Shown here piece by piece: positions 22,226 through 33,883 of a stretch of 64,000 bases of DNA. This stretch comes from Agrostemma githago (lineage: Eukaryota > Streptophyta > Magnoliopsida > Caryophyllales > Caryophyllaceae): contig OY288244.1 in the NCBI GenBank assembly GCA_958450325.1, forward strand, positions 35,153,424-35,217,423, read 5' to 3'. A model generated the notes under the pieces. The model had not been told where the DNA came from and made no database searches. It saw only the letters and a program-made list of their open reading frames with translations. Made by a program: the position numbers and the translations under genes. How positions within the stretch are numbered: the stretch's first letter is position 1; each line of letters opens with the position of its first letter.

Positions 22226-25028
22226 ATAATAGGTGTAAGTGATTTTGCTTTAGACTTGTTATGCCAATTATCGATGTGAGATGTTTAGAGTGTATTCACC
22301 CTAGTTATAGAACTAAGGTGGAGTGGTTGGGTGTGACCCCTTGAAAGTGACATTTATCGAGATACCGTGTTTGGGTCGGGGTGACTGGCTTGGATGGTTT
22401 TGGAATGTGGAGCTAGGTAGTAAGTGGTTTCGATATATCAAAATCTGGATCTTGATTTTTGTGGAGTTAGGGCTATAGGCTAAGGTTTCGTAATGTGGTG
22501 GGAAAGGGGAAGCTGAGTAAAAATGACTCATACTTCAATCGGGCGGGATGTAAATTACGTGGGATCTGATTTCCATGTTTGGCCCTAATGGTTGGGATTA
22601 TCCTATTGAGCTTGAATCCTCAAAATTCCGGACTGTCTCCTAACAAGTGTCTTAGGAAGGTCTTAAAGGTTTTAATGTAAGGAGGCTAGTATTTGGGTGC
22701 TAGTTGACTGGTCTGTTCATTTTTCTTCTTTTTTTGCTTTTTGTTCGGACTTTGCACTTAAAGTCGAAATGAATGATTGAGAGTTTCATTTTGACCGTTG
22801 AGTTTGGTCTTGATCATTGAATTGGGTTGGTTTAGTTTGGCCTTGGTTTCATTTTTTTGTTTGGCTCCTTTTGGTCATTTCAGAGTTCTTTTTATTTTTG
22901 TCAGACTAGCACCTATGGTAGGAATTGGTCGGTCTTTATTTGAGGGGTATTTATTGTGGGGAAATGGGTTTGCCTTCCGTCTTTGAACACAAGCTAAAAG
23001 ACTATCTAGATTTGTCATAGGATTCGGGAATGCTCGTTCTAAGGGATGGTTATGTGGCTTTCTACACCAAACATGGGATAGGTAAAAAGAGAACACGGGA
23101 TTTCGGTTTTTGTAATTCCTCGTTGTTTCGAGGTATGTTTGATTGTTATCGATAAATGGCATAGTACCGAGTTGTAAGCAAGAAAGTGCAGTATTAAATC
23201 AAACGATTGTCGAGGCGCATTATAAAGAAGGAAAAGTTTATTTCTTTTTATTGATAGTAATAAGCGGGCTATGCGCTCGAGATAATGTTTTTGGGGAGGT
23301 GGAGGACAGATCCCCTCGAAGCTCCAGACTCGATGTAAAAATAAAAGACATTTGTTATACCTCCTGACATTTGTAAAAACAAAAAGCATTTCTAAGACAT
23401 CGTTGCGGATGCTTTCGATGGCGCTTGAATCTACCGACATGCTAGGGAGTGATTCTAGTGGGAAAGGATCAAAGGTTCAGATCGGATCCACCGGATGACA
23501 TAGAGACTCAAGGAATGCTCCTAGTAGTGCGACACGGGAATAAGACCCTTGATTTGCGCGTGTTTGCGGTCATTGGTTTAGGGACTAAGGTGCATTAGAC
23601 TCTCGGTGTATTCGTCGAAGCACTTAATGAATTTATGTTTCTATAACGAGACGATTTGACACAAACCTCGGAGGTGAAATTTAATGAGGACTTCTCAAGA
23701 TGAGACGACCCAAAATGTAAAACCTCGAGTAGAGGGGACCATAGTAACTAACACAGACAGTAAATCACACAGTTGTACGACGTAAGAAGTTGATCGCGAT
23801 CCCGGCTCAGGATCAAAGAGTTTTGATGTTTTATTTTTTTTAAATGGTCGCGCTTTTGCAAAGGAAGTTTTTTCTTTCGAAAAGGACGATTTGCAAAATT
23901 GGGGTGACGATGGTGTGGTGACATCGTTTGTGATGCGAAAGTGTGTTGTTACCCGTGCATCGGGAATCCGACGATAGCAAAAGTGTAAATGACATTTTTC
24001 AAAAGACGCACAGTTCTTAAGGGAACCGATTTTCAAAATGATGACGTGGTGCTTTTATCGAAACTACTATTAATTAGTCAGTTCGACGTTTATGGTGTAG
24101 GCAGAACGTGATGTCTGGTGATGGTGTTTTGAAAACGTTACCAAGTTTTATTACCGAGTTTAGGTAACAAAGATAATTTTTAGAAAGACTCTTTTTTTTT
24201 AATGTTCGGTCACATTTGTCCATCCTTAGTATTTTCGTGGTGGTGACGGTGTGTAAAAATGATGTTTTGTGAATGTAACCGTTTTGGATTACTTGGCTTC
24301 ATTAATTGAAGCTTCGGTCGTGTTAACAGTATGTGCGAAAAAATAAAATGTAACCGCTTAAGGTGCCTTGGTCTCATTGATTGGGAATTTGGCATTTATT
24401 AGCGGCTCTCGTTGTTGTTGGAAAACTAAGAGTTTTGATTTTGCCGATGCGATGGCACTAATTTTTTTTTTGAAAGTAGTGAGTGTAAAATTAATCATGA
24501 TGACGGCATCTAAAACGTTTTCTCTTTTTTGGAAATCATGGTTTGACCGGAGTATCGAAGTTCAAAAGGTCATTTTGAAAAGAGGAGGTATTTTTCGAAA
24601 ACGAAGTTGGGTGCGGTTGAATATGTTGTCGTGGTTGAATCCAGATTTTATTGTTTTATTTGGGTTGTTCAAACACGCTACACATAACAAGGAATTCATA
24701 CACTCATGTAGGATGCAGACACGGGTAGATTAGGATAGGCTACCGCCCACGAATAGCCCTTAGTTGGGTGTCGACAGGTCATCTGGGGAGATGAGTGTCC
24801 ACCATTCACTTAGTATATCCGCGGGGTGCGTGTTAGGCGGTCGGAGCGTCAACCGAGGATCTCTCCGCGTGTCCATAAGGATCTTCCCATGAAGAGGTCG
24901 ATTGGTCCTGATATCGGTTAGGGTGGGCTATTTAGGGCCAAAACCTGTAGTGACCACAACTAAGAACAAAGAAATAAGCTTCACCGACCTCGTTCAAATT
25001 ACACCACCGCTGGAAACTTGTTTCCAAA
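22226..25028. other. Tat-2 interior where gag-pol would be expected; no coding sequence recognised
   Basis: 2.8 kb between the antisense-ORF side and the PBS. On the minus strand, where a Tat gag-pol would be read, I see no gag, protease, reverse transcriptase or integrase motif in any frame; open frames stay under 135 codons and look random. Either gag-pol was deleted or this lineage never had it. Confidence 0.6.
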
Positions 25029-25046
25029 TCCCAAGCGGAGTCGCCA
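25029..25046 (-). promoter_or_regulatory. Primer-binding site of Tat-2
   Basis: TGGCGACTCCGCTTGGGA on the minus strand, three bases from the LTR end. It differs by one base from the TGGCGACTCCGCTGGGGA of the other Tat copies. For Ogre elements this site is reported to match a tRNA-Arg. Confidence 0.75.
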
Positions 25047-25049
25047 AAT

Positions 25050-27216
25050 AGTGGACGTCCGTCCACACCGCGCTGGACTGACCCGGTTTTCTAATGGCGG
25101 CGGCCACCCACGCGGCCCCTTCCCGGTCGGGGGGCCGGTCCGATCTCGCGTACGGGGCGATGTCTTGGACCGCGATTCAGATGACGACCCAGACTTATAC
25201 TGAACGGGCGCGTGCGCTCGTTCTTTCCGTTTGGGGTCGATCGAGCCGTGGTTGTAAATTTTTAAAGGCCGATATGTTTGGTAAGGCGACCTTTTTAGTG
25301 AACTGAATTCGTTGCCGATTTGTGGAGTCGCCACCGAGTCAATTATGGGGACTCGAAAACCGTTCAAGTCAACTTTGATCCTTAGCCGGCTCAAAGTTGA
25401 GGGGCACGGGACCTGTACCCTTAAGCACTCCATGCCTGGAATGACTCTCATTGCCAATGGTTTCGGACATCCAGAAACCGCCGATTCTGAGTAAGGGGTG
25501 AGGGTACGTATTAGGAAGCCAGCATCCAATAGACATCGACACCCAATCCCGCCCGCACTATAGCGGCCTCTACTAATCAATCGGTGGGTTGATAACTTTG
25601 TTCCTTTGTTGTGGTGGAAGTACTGTAACATCCATTGTTTTCACCCTATACCTTTTGCTATGTTGGTTGTTTAAGGACAAGTAAGTTTTTTCGTCGAAGT
25701 AGTTGTGTTTACATTCTTTGCATGCAATTTCACGTGACAAGCAGGCCATGAAAAGATGCACATAGGAGAGTAGAGAGTACTAGTATTATACGTACTAGCA
25801 AATCAGTTTTAACGCCATAATACGGATATTAGTCATTGTCGTGGTATACCTTACCCGGTATTCTGCTTAAGATGCGTCGGCTCGGTATTAGTAGGGACGC
25901 GTCGAACCACACATGGTGAGCACCAGGACTAATACGAAACCCAACCATCGTTTTGTTCAATTTTAGGTTATTTACCTTTTGAATTCCGTGTTAGGAGATT
26001 TAGCATGCGATTATTAGGTCATAAAAGCAATAAATCATACGAAAACTGTAAATGCGAAATGTAAGTAAATCACATAGTGAGGAGTTGCACCCTCGGAGTA
26101 TACGCTAAACGGAACGCGATGCATAGATAGTTGTAAACGGATCTCGGAACTACTCGGGTCTACTTAGGGTATTTTAGTTTATGGTTGAAGTTGGGACGTT
26201 ACGTGTCTTAGTAGGTGTGACGGACCTAGTGTCCACGTTTGACACTATCATAGTGCATAACGAAAGTGCAAGAATGTAAAGTTTTGTTTAGATGACAACC
26301 TAGTGAGGATTCGGCTTCACAGGCGGATCCTCCTAGCTTGTCTGGTGATTTCGGCAGATTTCCGTTACCGTTGGACCCTCATGCGGCTAATCTGGCAGAG
26401 CTCCGCTACTATTTGCTAGTTCAACGGCTAATCCGGCAGAACTCCGTTTAGACTCGGGGTAGCTAGTTGAACACAAGTACCTCGGGATCGAGTGGGGTGC
26501 TCGAAGGTGAGGAGTATCATCGATTTTGCTTATTGGAACTACGTTCGAGTGGATCGTTTGCCTCGGGTGTTGGAGTGCTAGCCCTTAGCGAGAAAAGAGA
26601 GGGAAGAACGAGTTGTGTAGAAGTAGGCACGAACTCGTGATTGTGTGTCGAATGAATAAGGTGAGGGGGGGGGGGGGGGGTAGGGTATTTATAGGTGTTT
26701 CCGGTCCTCGTCACCCATATGGACGCTCGGTGTCCTGCGGCTCAGACTTCAGACGCCTGGTGTGAGGTAGTTCAGTCTTCAGGCGCCAGAGCTAAAGTTG
26801 TCGAGGTTTTGAAGATCCGATATCAAAACTTTCCAAAACGGAGAAGATGCATATCTTAGTTTTTCTTGGAGGTTAAAACTTCCCTTTAGCCCTAGCGCGT
26901 CGAGCGCCGGGTGGGCTTCGAATGCACGTCCCGTGGCTCGCTCGGCCCGACGCGTTGACTTGAGTTTGACTTTGCATATTTCGGGACCGATTCGGGGCAC
27001 CGGTGTCAGAATTGACCCTAATTAGTGTCGATTCGACCGTAATGACACGGCTAAGGCTACCTTGATTGTAATTTAATTTTTTCGAGTAGTTATTTGATCC
27101 GTTCTATAGAAAGACTATCTAAAACATCGCGAACCCGCGTCGCATTGCAGTCCGATCGTCATCGGGTGTTTTTTGGGCACTCCCATAGCCACCAGGTCCA
27201 AATCTGGATGTCTACA
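25050..27216 (-). repeat. Tat-2 5' LTR (right), 2167 bp
   Basis: Direct repeat of 12526-14723, ending TGTCTACA before CTACC. The TATA box lies at about 26684-26693 on the minus strand next to an 18-base G tract that the other LTR has in shorter form. The two LTRs differ by frequent substitutions and small indels, so the insertion is not recent. Minus-strand ORFs here (for example 25631-24999) are shadows. Confidence 0.88.
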
Positions 27217-27221
27217 CTACC
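27217..27221. repeat. Target-site duplication CTACC, right copy, of Tat-2
   Basis: Matches 12521-12525. Confidence 0.88.
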
Positions 27222-28890
27222 ATTTCAGTAGGGGTAACCAGGGAGTCAACCTTGATCTGATCGAGAGCCTTATTAAGTGGTTCCCGATGTTCTTGCGAGC
27301 TTGCCAAAAGTTGCCATATGGTGAGGTCAGCTCGAGCCCTTTTCAGTTGTTTGACCAGAGCCGTATCAGTGATTGGCTCCTCGAGGGCAGCTTTCGTCCT
27401 GGCAGGTTCAGCGACAGTAGCCGGGATAGGGGTTTCCTTAGAGCTAGTAGCTTGATAAGGACGACTGGCAGTAGGAAGGTGGTTACTGGCTAAGGCTTTG
27501 GTCTTAGCCTTTCGGACCTCTTCAGGGGTGATGGGGATAGCCTCCCCTTTAGCCAGGTAAACATCATCTTCATCATCGAACTAGATCCCATTAACTTGTG
27601 GGATATAACGAGAAATGAGGTGAGAACAGTCGATTACTTCTCCGGTAAAGATGGCATGGGCGCTGAAGGGGTTTTCTTTTTGCTCGGTTTGTCCCCGGGC
27701 AATGGTATTTTCCCGCTCTCAATCAAATCCTGGATTAGGTGTTTTAAACTTCCATCATTTTTTAGTATCGTGCCCATTACCTCGCTGATATTGGCAATAG
27801 GCATGAACGTTGTAGCTTTTGGAGCGTTTCTCGACCGGGACCTCAGGAGTTGGGCCTATCTGTTGAATCAGGCCCTTGGAGGATAGCCTTTTTAAGGCAT
27901 ATGTATAGGTACTCCCTTTATCGGTGAATACCCGAGCTGGGGTATTCTTTTTGGACAAGGCATCTAGTAGATTAACCGCGTCAAAGATGCTGCGGGTGGC
28001 AGCTGGGGGCTTAGTAGTGGAAGAAATAGCCCCTTGGTATCCCTTGGTAGAGGCCTTATTAAGGCCCTCTAGCCTCAAATCATCTTCTATTCTCATACCC
28101 ATTTCAGTAAGAGTGGTGAAATTGGGTATAACAACATACCAGAGATGGACCCAGTAGGAGAGGAGGAGGTTCTTGACAAAGGCCTCCACTAAGGTCTTCT
28201 CATTGGGTTTGTCAACCAACTTTACACTTTCGGCCCTCCCGCGTTGAAGGTATTTAGTAAAACCTTCTTTGTGCTCCTGGGCCATAACTTCCAAGGATCG
28301 CATGGTTGTTTGGATTTCGGTATTATCAGCATAATTCCAAGCAAATTTCGTAGCCACATCATTCCAAGTAGGGTATTTTTTCGGGTGTAGTCTATAGTAC
28401 CAGGCCCGTGGGTGTTTCTCGAAGGATGCAACAAAAAGATTCTTGAACATCGAAGAATCTACCCCCTTGATAGCCATGAATTCTTTGAAGGCCTGTACAT
28501 GTTCTAACGGGTCTTCGGTTCCTTCAAACATCGGCAAGCCCGTAAGATTCAGATTTGCGGGCAGCTTATCATTCAGAGGAGAATAAACACGGGAATTTTC
28601 CGTGTGACTGGTGTTACTCCCGGACAGATGGACCTGCTTCTCCAGTCGGTGGACTGCACTGACCAGTGCAGCTATGGGCCCAGTGTTTTCTGGTGCAACG
28701 GTAGGTGCATCAGGAGGAGCCCTCTGCTCCAAAGCGGTCAGACGGGCCATGACAGCTACCTGATCGGCCCGCATTACTGTCAACTAGGTCTCAATATCAG
28801 TCTGCTTGATAACCACGTTGTCAACCGATTCCGCCAATTTGTTTAAAGCGTCCTCCGTTTTGCGCTTGTGTCTGGTCAACGGTGGCCTGT
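27222..28890 (-). pseudogene. Tat-1 gag
   Basis: The long frame (28783-27755) encodes a plant Ty3/gypsy Gag: a coiled-coil N-terminus, LPMFEGTEDPLEHVQAF, FVASFEKHPRAWYYRL, WNDVATKFAWNY and LRSLEVMAQE-like segments of the retrotransposon Gag domain. It ends in a degenerate zinc-knuckle region (YCQYQRGNGHDTKK). The frame probably starts farther upstream, because coding-like sequence (EDALNKLAESVDNVV) precedes the 28783 Met, separated by a TAG. After 27755 the homology continues in shifted frames (SGKIPLPGD; later a segment ending TPTEM) to the Tat-2 border, joining the protease at 12520. Gag would form the particle; this copy is inactive. Confidence 0.85.
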
Positions 28891-29920
28891 CTGTAAGAAC
28901 ACCGCGTAATCAGAAAATGAACCCAGACCTTGGAGCCAAAATAGTACATCCCGAGCAAGGAAAGGACTAAAAAAGGAAATGACTCGAGAAAGACACCCAG
29001 ACGGATGAATCGTGGGTAGTGTGACTTCCTTAGGATTTGGTTGTGTGGGCCTAGTCCTGTTCGAAGGAAGGTCCACGTGAGATATTCCCCGGACTTGGGA
29101 CTCGAATGTGTAAACGAGTCTTCCTTTTTAGGGCTATGCCCTATGTAGGTTGGCCATGCCTTAGACAGATAAATCGAACCGAGATGGGGAGGAAACTCTT
29201 GATGTAATATCGAGGGAGTTCCGACGCTAAAGACCTTCGACGACTTATGGAAAGACCCGACACTGATAAATGCGGTAAGTCTTAGGATAAGGAAGGTTTT
29301 TGAAAAGAAAGTTCAAATTCCGAGAAAATTGGGGAACGGTCCTGACTTTTTGTAAAATAGGAAGAATGTTGTCGGGGCCGGAATTTTTTAAGGTTCGAAA
29401 TTTTTTTTGAATTTTGAAATGGATAGCATACCGGCTAAAAATAGGCTATTTTGAGGCAAATAGTAAGTCCAAATTTCGGTAGCATTCCGGGTTTTGAAAA
29501 TTTAATATTTTTGAAAAGATATACCTTTGGAAATGACGGTTTTTGAAAACGACACAGAAACCAAGTTGCACATAGTCACGTAAGCATTATAACTACACCA
29601 TGTATGCTTTACACTAAGTCTCGATCGGTCTAAATGGGGTTTATACCAGCGCACATAGCCTTTTCGAGAATCGGGATGGACTTCCTAAATCGAGTTGATC
29701 TTTGAACATACCGCGAAACCCATACGAATTGGCTATGAACAGCTTGACATATCCAATTTGGAATATATCGCGGTATAGTGGGACGTCGGTCACCAGTACC
29801 GGCCCGGGTAAAAATGTGGTTATGCATGAACCGTAAAACTAAAGTGCGTATTGTACTAATCGAACGATTTCTCCTCGAGTCTCACTCTGAGGATCCCGAT
29901 GGTAAGTCATACATCAGTTT
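28891..29920 (-). other. 5' leader of Tat-1
   Basis: Non-coding sequence of about 1 kb between the PBS and gag, with poly-purine and A/T-rich stretches (29330-29560). No ORF or RNA gene is supported. Confidence 0.5.
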
Positions 29921-29938
29921 TCCCCAGCGGAGTCGCTA
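29921..29938 (-). promoter_or_regulatory. Primer-binding site of Tat-1
   Basis: TAGCGACTCCGCTGGGGA on the minus strand, three bases from the LTR end at 29942. One base differs from the consensus TGGCGACTCCGCTGGGGA seen in the duplicated copies. Confidence 0.8.
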
Positions 29939-30765
29939 AACTGTGGACATGACATAGGTCCACCCCGACGCGGCCACGCGCGGGTTTGGGTAAGCGAATG
30001 AATCTCATGTGAGATGGTTCTCGGGTTAAAATTTAAATCGTAGTTGGAGTCGCCACCGAACTTTGTGGGAGTTCGGGCCCATTCGAACCCACTCTATAAC
30101 TGGTGGACCGTGCACAAAGTACGGCCCACTTCGATACTAGAGCTTGTGGGGTCGTCCCTTTGCATTACGATACCGATGCCGACATTATCGGGTATCGTAT
30201 ATCGAATGACTCTCCTGCGCCAACGGTTTCGAACATCCGGAAACTGAGATTCTGAGTAAGGGGTAAAGGTACGTGTTGGGAAGCCCACAAAGGACACCCA
30301 ACCCCGCCCGCACTTTAGCGGCCTCTACTAAGATACCGTTCGACTTTGTAATACGCGCCCTAGTGATTCGGCTGAATGTTATGCAGACAACGTTTTACGA
30401 GATGCGAAAAATTGAATAAGTTGCTACGTCGATTTAATGTATCTAAACTAACATCGAAGTTATTTTAGCATGCGAGGTTCATTTTAGTACAATAAAACAA
30501 ACGACAAAATAAAAGCGCGAAAGTAGATTACAAATACACGGGTGGAGTACAACCCGGAAATACAATACAACAAACAAAATAGAATGATTGTGATAATAAC
30601 GGGATGACTATTGATTAAATGATATAAGATGCGGTGATGATGCATGATTTTGAAAAGAAGGGACACGTGATTGCCTTTACACGTGACGACCAAGGTCATA
30701 AAAATGTTTGATGATGCTAACTTGACGTTTAAAAACTCATGTTGTATTACTAAGACAACCACTCA

Positions 30766-30850
30766 ATCGAGTCATAGGAGGGACTCGATCGAGTGACCCT
30801 GTTACAGACCCCCTGCTACGTTTTTGAGGTGCCACTCGATCGAGTGCCCC
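30766..30850 (-). promoter_or_regulatory. Downstream palindrome cluster, unit 1
   Basis: ACTCAATCGAGT, ACTCGATCGAGTG and CACTCGATCGAGTG. The same three recur at about 34793-34873, 38816-38898 and 62722-62805. Confidence 0.6.
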
Positions 30851-31062
30851 CTGTACGGACTGCTGTTCGTTTCGAAAGGACGTTGATTTCGAAATTGCTT
30901 TTAAATTTAGATCGATAATTTGCTAAGTCGCGTAAAAATATAGTATAATTTATACTCGACTTAATTTTCGATACTTGTGATATGTATGCTATTATTACGA
31001 GATCGATTGTCGGGAATTTAGAAAAGGCGTATTGATATCGTTTTGAACTGAATTAGGACTAA

Positions 31063-32077
31063 GATGATTCCCTCCGCGTCACGACACCATTATTAATCCT
31101 TACGGATTACGTGGTGTACGATTCGGCATCAACAGGTTCCGCAATAACTCGAAAAAAGGGGGATGGAATATGTTTAACAACGAATATTTACGATCTCATC
31201 ACGCCTTGAGTGTTTAGGGCGGTGCTCCTCGAAAGGGCGCCACCACTGTTACAACTCGTAAAGGGATTAGAAGGTTCTTATACAAGATTCGTCTTTAAAC
31301 GTATTCGATTCCAGATCGTTTGATATTTTTATGTATGTCGGATGTTAACTAATAACGACGATAAATAGTAATACATATTATAAATAATAATATTAACAAT
31401 ATTAGAAACCAAAGAAAAAATAAACAAAAGAAGAAGAAGGAAGAAGACGAGAAAGACGAAGAAAAGAGAGGGAAGAAAAGGAGGAATCGGGGTTGAATCT
31501 TACACCCTCAACCTACATGCTTTGTCTTCTCGGAATATGGCTCGTCTAGTAGTGGCTTTGTCTTCCGAGTTATTGCGGAAGATGATTCCCTCCGCGTCAC
31601 GACACCGTTATTAATCCTTACGGATTACGTGGTGTACGATTCGGCATCAACAGGTTCCGCAATAACTCGAAAAAAGGGGGATGGAATATGTTTAACGACG
31701 AATATTCACGATCTCATCACGCCTTGAGTGTTTAGGGCGGTGCTTCTCGAAAGGGCGCCACCACTGTTACAACTCGTAAAGGGTTTAAAAGGTTCTTATA
31801 CGAGATTCGTCTTTAAACGTATTCGATTCCAGATCGTTTTATATTTTTATGTATGTGGGATGTTAACTAATAACGATGATAAATAGTAATACATATGATA
31901 AATAATAATATTAACAATATTAGAAACCAAGGAAAAATAAACAAAAGAGGAAGAAGGAAGAAGACGAGAAAGACAAAGAAAAGAGAGGGAAGAAAAGGAG
32001 GAATCGGGGTTGAATCTTACACCCTCAACTTACATGCTTTGTCTTCTCGGAATATGGTTCGTCTAGTAGTGGCTTAG
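31063..32077. repeat. 518-bp tandem duplication inside the LTR of unit 1
   Basis: GATGATTCCCTCCGCGTC begins at 31063 and again at 31581; the copies match closely to about 31565 and 32077. Between them sits CTTCCGAGTTATTGCGGAA, nearly the reverse complement of TTCCGCAATAACTCGAAAA at about 31135. Unit 2 has the same duplication (35090-36103, offset 517); unit 4 has a single copy. Confidence 0.88.
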
Positions 32078-32239
32078 GTACGGGAGCGTCGAGATGATAC
32101 ATGTGAGTTATGGTGGTTTAAGGTAGAAGAAGGGTTGCAAAGGGTTGTGAATGTGATAGATGGAAAAAGTTGTAGAGGATCAAAAGTTGTGAAATGTGTT
32201 GAAAGGATGGGGTATTTATAAGAAAACACACGGTTTAGG

Positions 32240-32352
32240 GTCACTCGATCGAATGGTGTAGGTGCACTCGATCGAGTGTCCGGTCTGAGGCCGGTTCAGC
32301 TGTTTTGTGGGCTCACTTGATCTAGTGGGCCTCAATCCACTCGATCGAGTGG
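32240..32352 (-). promoter_or_regulatory. Palindrome cluster upstream of the TATA box, unit 1
   Basis: CACTCGATCGAATG, CACTCGATCGAGTG, CACTTGATCTAGTG and CACTCGATCGAGTG, directly upstream (minus strand) of TATAAATACC at 32220-32212. Recurs in unit 2 (36266-36378) and unit 4 (63684-63796). Confidence 0.65.
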
Positions 32353-32421
32353 GTTAAACCGAGGATAGGGTTTAGGGATAAAATTTTATCTCTAATTGAA
32401 GAGGTTTAGTAGCTTGGGTTC

Positions 32422-33464
32422 TGTGGACATGACGTAGGTCCACCCCGACGCGGCCACACGCGGGTTTGGGTAGGCGAATGAATCTCATGGTGAGATTGAT
32501 CTCGGGTTGAAATTTAAGTCAAAGTTGGAGTCGCCACCGAATTTTATGGGAATTCGGACCCATTCGAGCCCACTCTATGTCGTCGTGGACCGTACACAAA
32601 GTACGGTCATTTCGATTTCAGAGTTTATGAGGTTCGTCCCTTTTGCATTACGATACCGATACTGTCTCTACCGGTTATCGTGTATAGAATGAATCTCGTG
32701 CGCCAACGGTTTCGGACATCCGGAAACCGAGGTTCTGAGTAAGGGGTGAGGGTACGTGTTGGGAAGCCCACTAAGGACACCCAACCCCGCCCGCACTTAG
32801 CGGCCTCTACTAAGACATCGTTCGAGTTCGTGTACGCGCGCTAGTAAATTGATTAAATGATATGCAAACAGCGTTTTCGACTAAGCATGCGAATTAAATG
32901 TGAGCTACGTCATTTTAATGCATCTTGATTCACGTCAAAGTGATTTAGCATGTGATGTTCATTTAAATAAATAAACGGAAAATATCGAAAATAGAAAACT
33001 CGTAAATAAATTACAAATTACACGGGCGGAATACAACCCGGAATTCACAATGCAACGAGCGATAAAATAAAATAATCGAATTAGACAACGGTAAACATTA
33101 ACTATAAACGGACCCGTAAATAGAAAATGTGAACTAGACCGTAAAATGAATAAATGGACGAACTCCGATTAAATGCACATTATGTTGTGCATTAAACGGA
33201 GGACGGAGATATGGAACCTAGACGTAGTGCTAGACCGATCCCGAATCTCGATGCCTTGTCCCGACTTATCATATCGAAAATTGGCGTATGGATTAGTCAC
33301 GTATCGGATACGACTTAAAGAGTCGTTGACACAAAACTAATTCTAAAAGACGTCGATCAAAGTCGTGATAGTGAAATAATAATGTATGAGTTTTGAAAAT
33401 GAAGATCACGTGATTGACTTTACACGCGTGGATCGAAGCCGTAAAAAAAAGACGAGGCTCAAAG
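32422..33464 (-). repeat. Partial LTR of a second Tat element (unit 1)
   Basis: Starts TGTGGACATGACGTAGG and matches the U5 side of solo LTR-1 and solo LTR-2 more closely than the adjoining LTR does. It is cut at 33464 by a Tekay LTR start (TGTAATATCC). The five bases before that junction are CAAAG. Confidence 0.8.
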
Positions 33465-33883
33465 TGTAATATCCGTGTTTTATAGTGAGTCAAACTGAGT
33501 CAGTAATTATACTAAGTCAAACCTAAGCAATCATGTAGTAAGTTTTAACCGTACGAAACAAGTTACTCGACCCAACCCGGATTAATTAGCGTGTGACTAC
33601 ATGTAGTTAATTTCCAAACTACACGTAGGTAATTGATGAATGAAACCCAAGCCCACATTCCTATTTCTTTTTAAATTCCCTTAATAACCTAGCATAACCC
33701 ACGTTACTCTTCTTTTTAAATTCCTTTAACACCCTAGCAGAACCCACGAAAAACACAGCACAACGTAGGGCTGCCGCACGAAACAATAAAAGAAGGAGGA
33801 GAGGACCCTAGGAGTCGGATCTGATCTTCGGTAGGCTAGACCTTGACTAAGCACGTCACTCGGTACGATACGCTGTCTTTTAC
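33465..33883 (+). repeat. Tekay LTR fragment, 419 bp (unit 1)
   Basis: First 419 bases of the Tekay LTR (TGTAATATCCGTG...CTGTCTTTTA), broken off and joined directly to Tat leader sequence. It includes a segment (TTCCTATTTCTTTTTAAATT at about 33657) that the two intact Tekay LTRs lack, so it belongs to an older or different copy. Confidence 0.88.

Larger units (their letters stand above)
29942..32421 (-). repeat. Tat-1 5' LTR, truncated in U3 (macro-repeat unit 1)
   Basis: The end next to the PBS is TGTGGACATGAC (CATGTCCACA on the minus strand). The opposite end lacks the expected TGTAGACACCC start: another LTR (from 32422) abuts it, so the start of U3 is lost. Minus-strand signals: TATAAATACC at 32220-32212, four CGATCG palindromes upstream (32240-32352), three downstream (30766-30850). 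It contains a 518-bp internal duplication. Repeated 60-90-codon ORFs here recur in each unit and are not genes. Confidence 0.85.
29857..33883. repeat. Macro-repeat unit 1 (4027 bp)
   Basis: Consists of a Tat-1 leader/PBS stub (29857-29941), a truncated Tat-1 5' LTR (29942-32421), part of a second Tat LTR (32422-33464), and a 419-bp Tekay LTR fragment (33465-33883). The next unit begins at 33884 with the same CTAATCGAACGATTTCTCC. Unit 1 is the only one whose left side continues into genuine Tat-1 interior, so it is the parental end. Confidence 0.9.

Noticed and set aside
22226..25028. Hidden gag-pol of Tat-2
   Set aside because: Checked the minus-strand frames for Tat motifs (YVDD box, GTxF, zinc knuckle, protease DxGS) and found none.
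24999..25631. 210-codon minus-strand ORF
   Set aside because: Spans the Tat-2 LTR border and PBS, overlaps conserved LTR signals; the matching stretch in the other LTR is not open.
30044..30247. Small ORF repeated at 34071, 38097 and 62004 (and similar sets at 31895, 32507, 33293)
   Set aside because: All lie in the same place of repeated Tat LTRs and follow LTR copies; no protein-like composition.
29942..32421. Complete Tat-1 LTR
   Set aside because: No TGTAGACACCC start at its right end; another LTR abuts it, so U3 is truncated.
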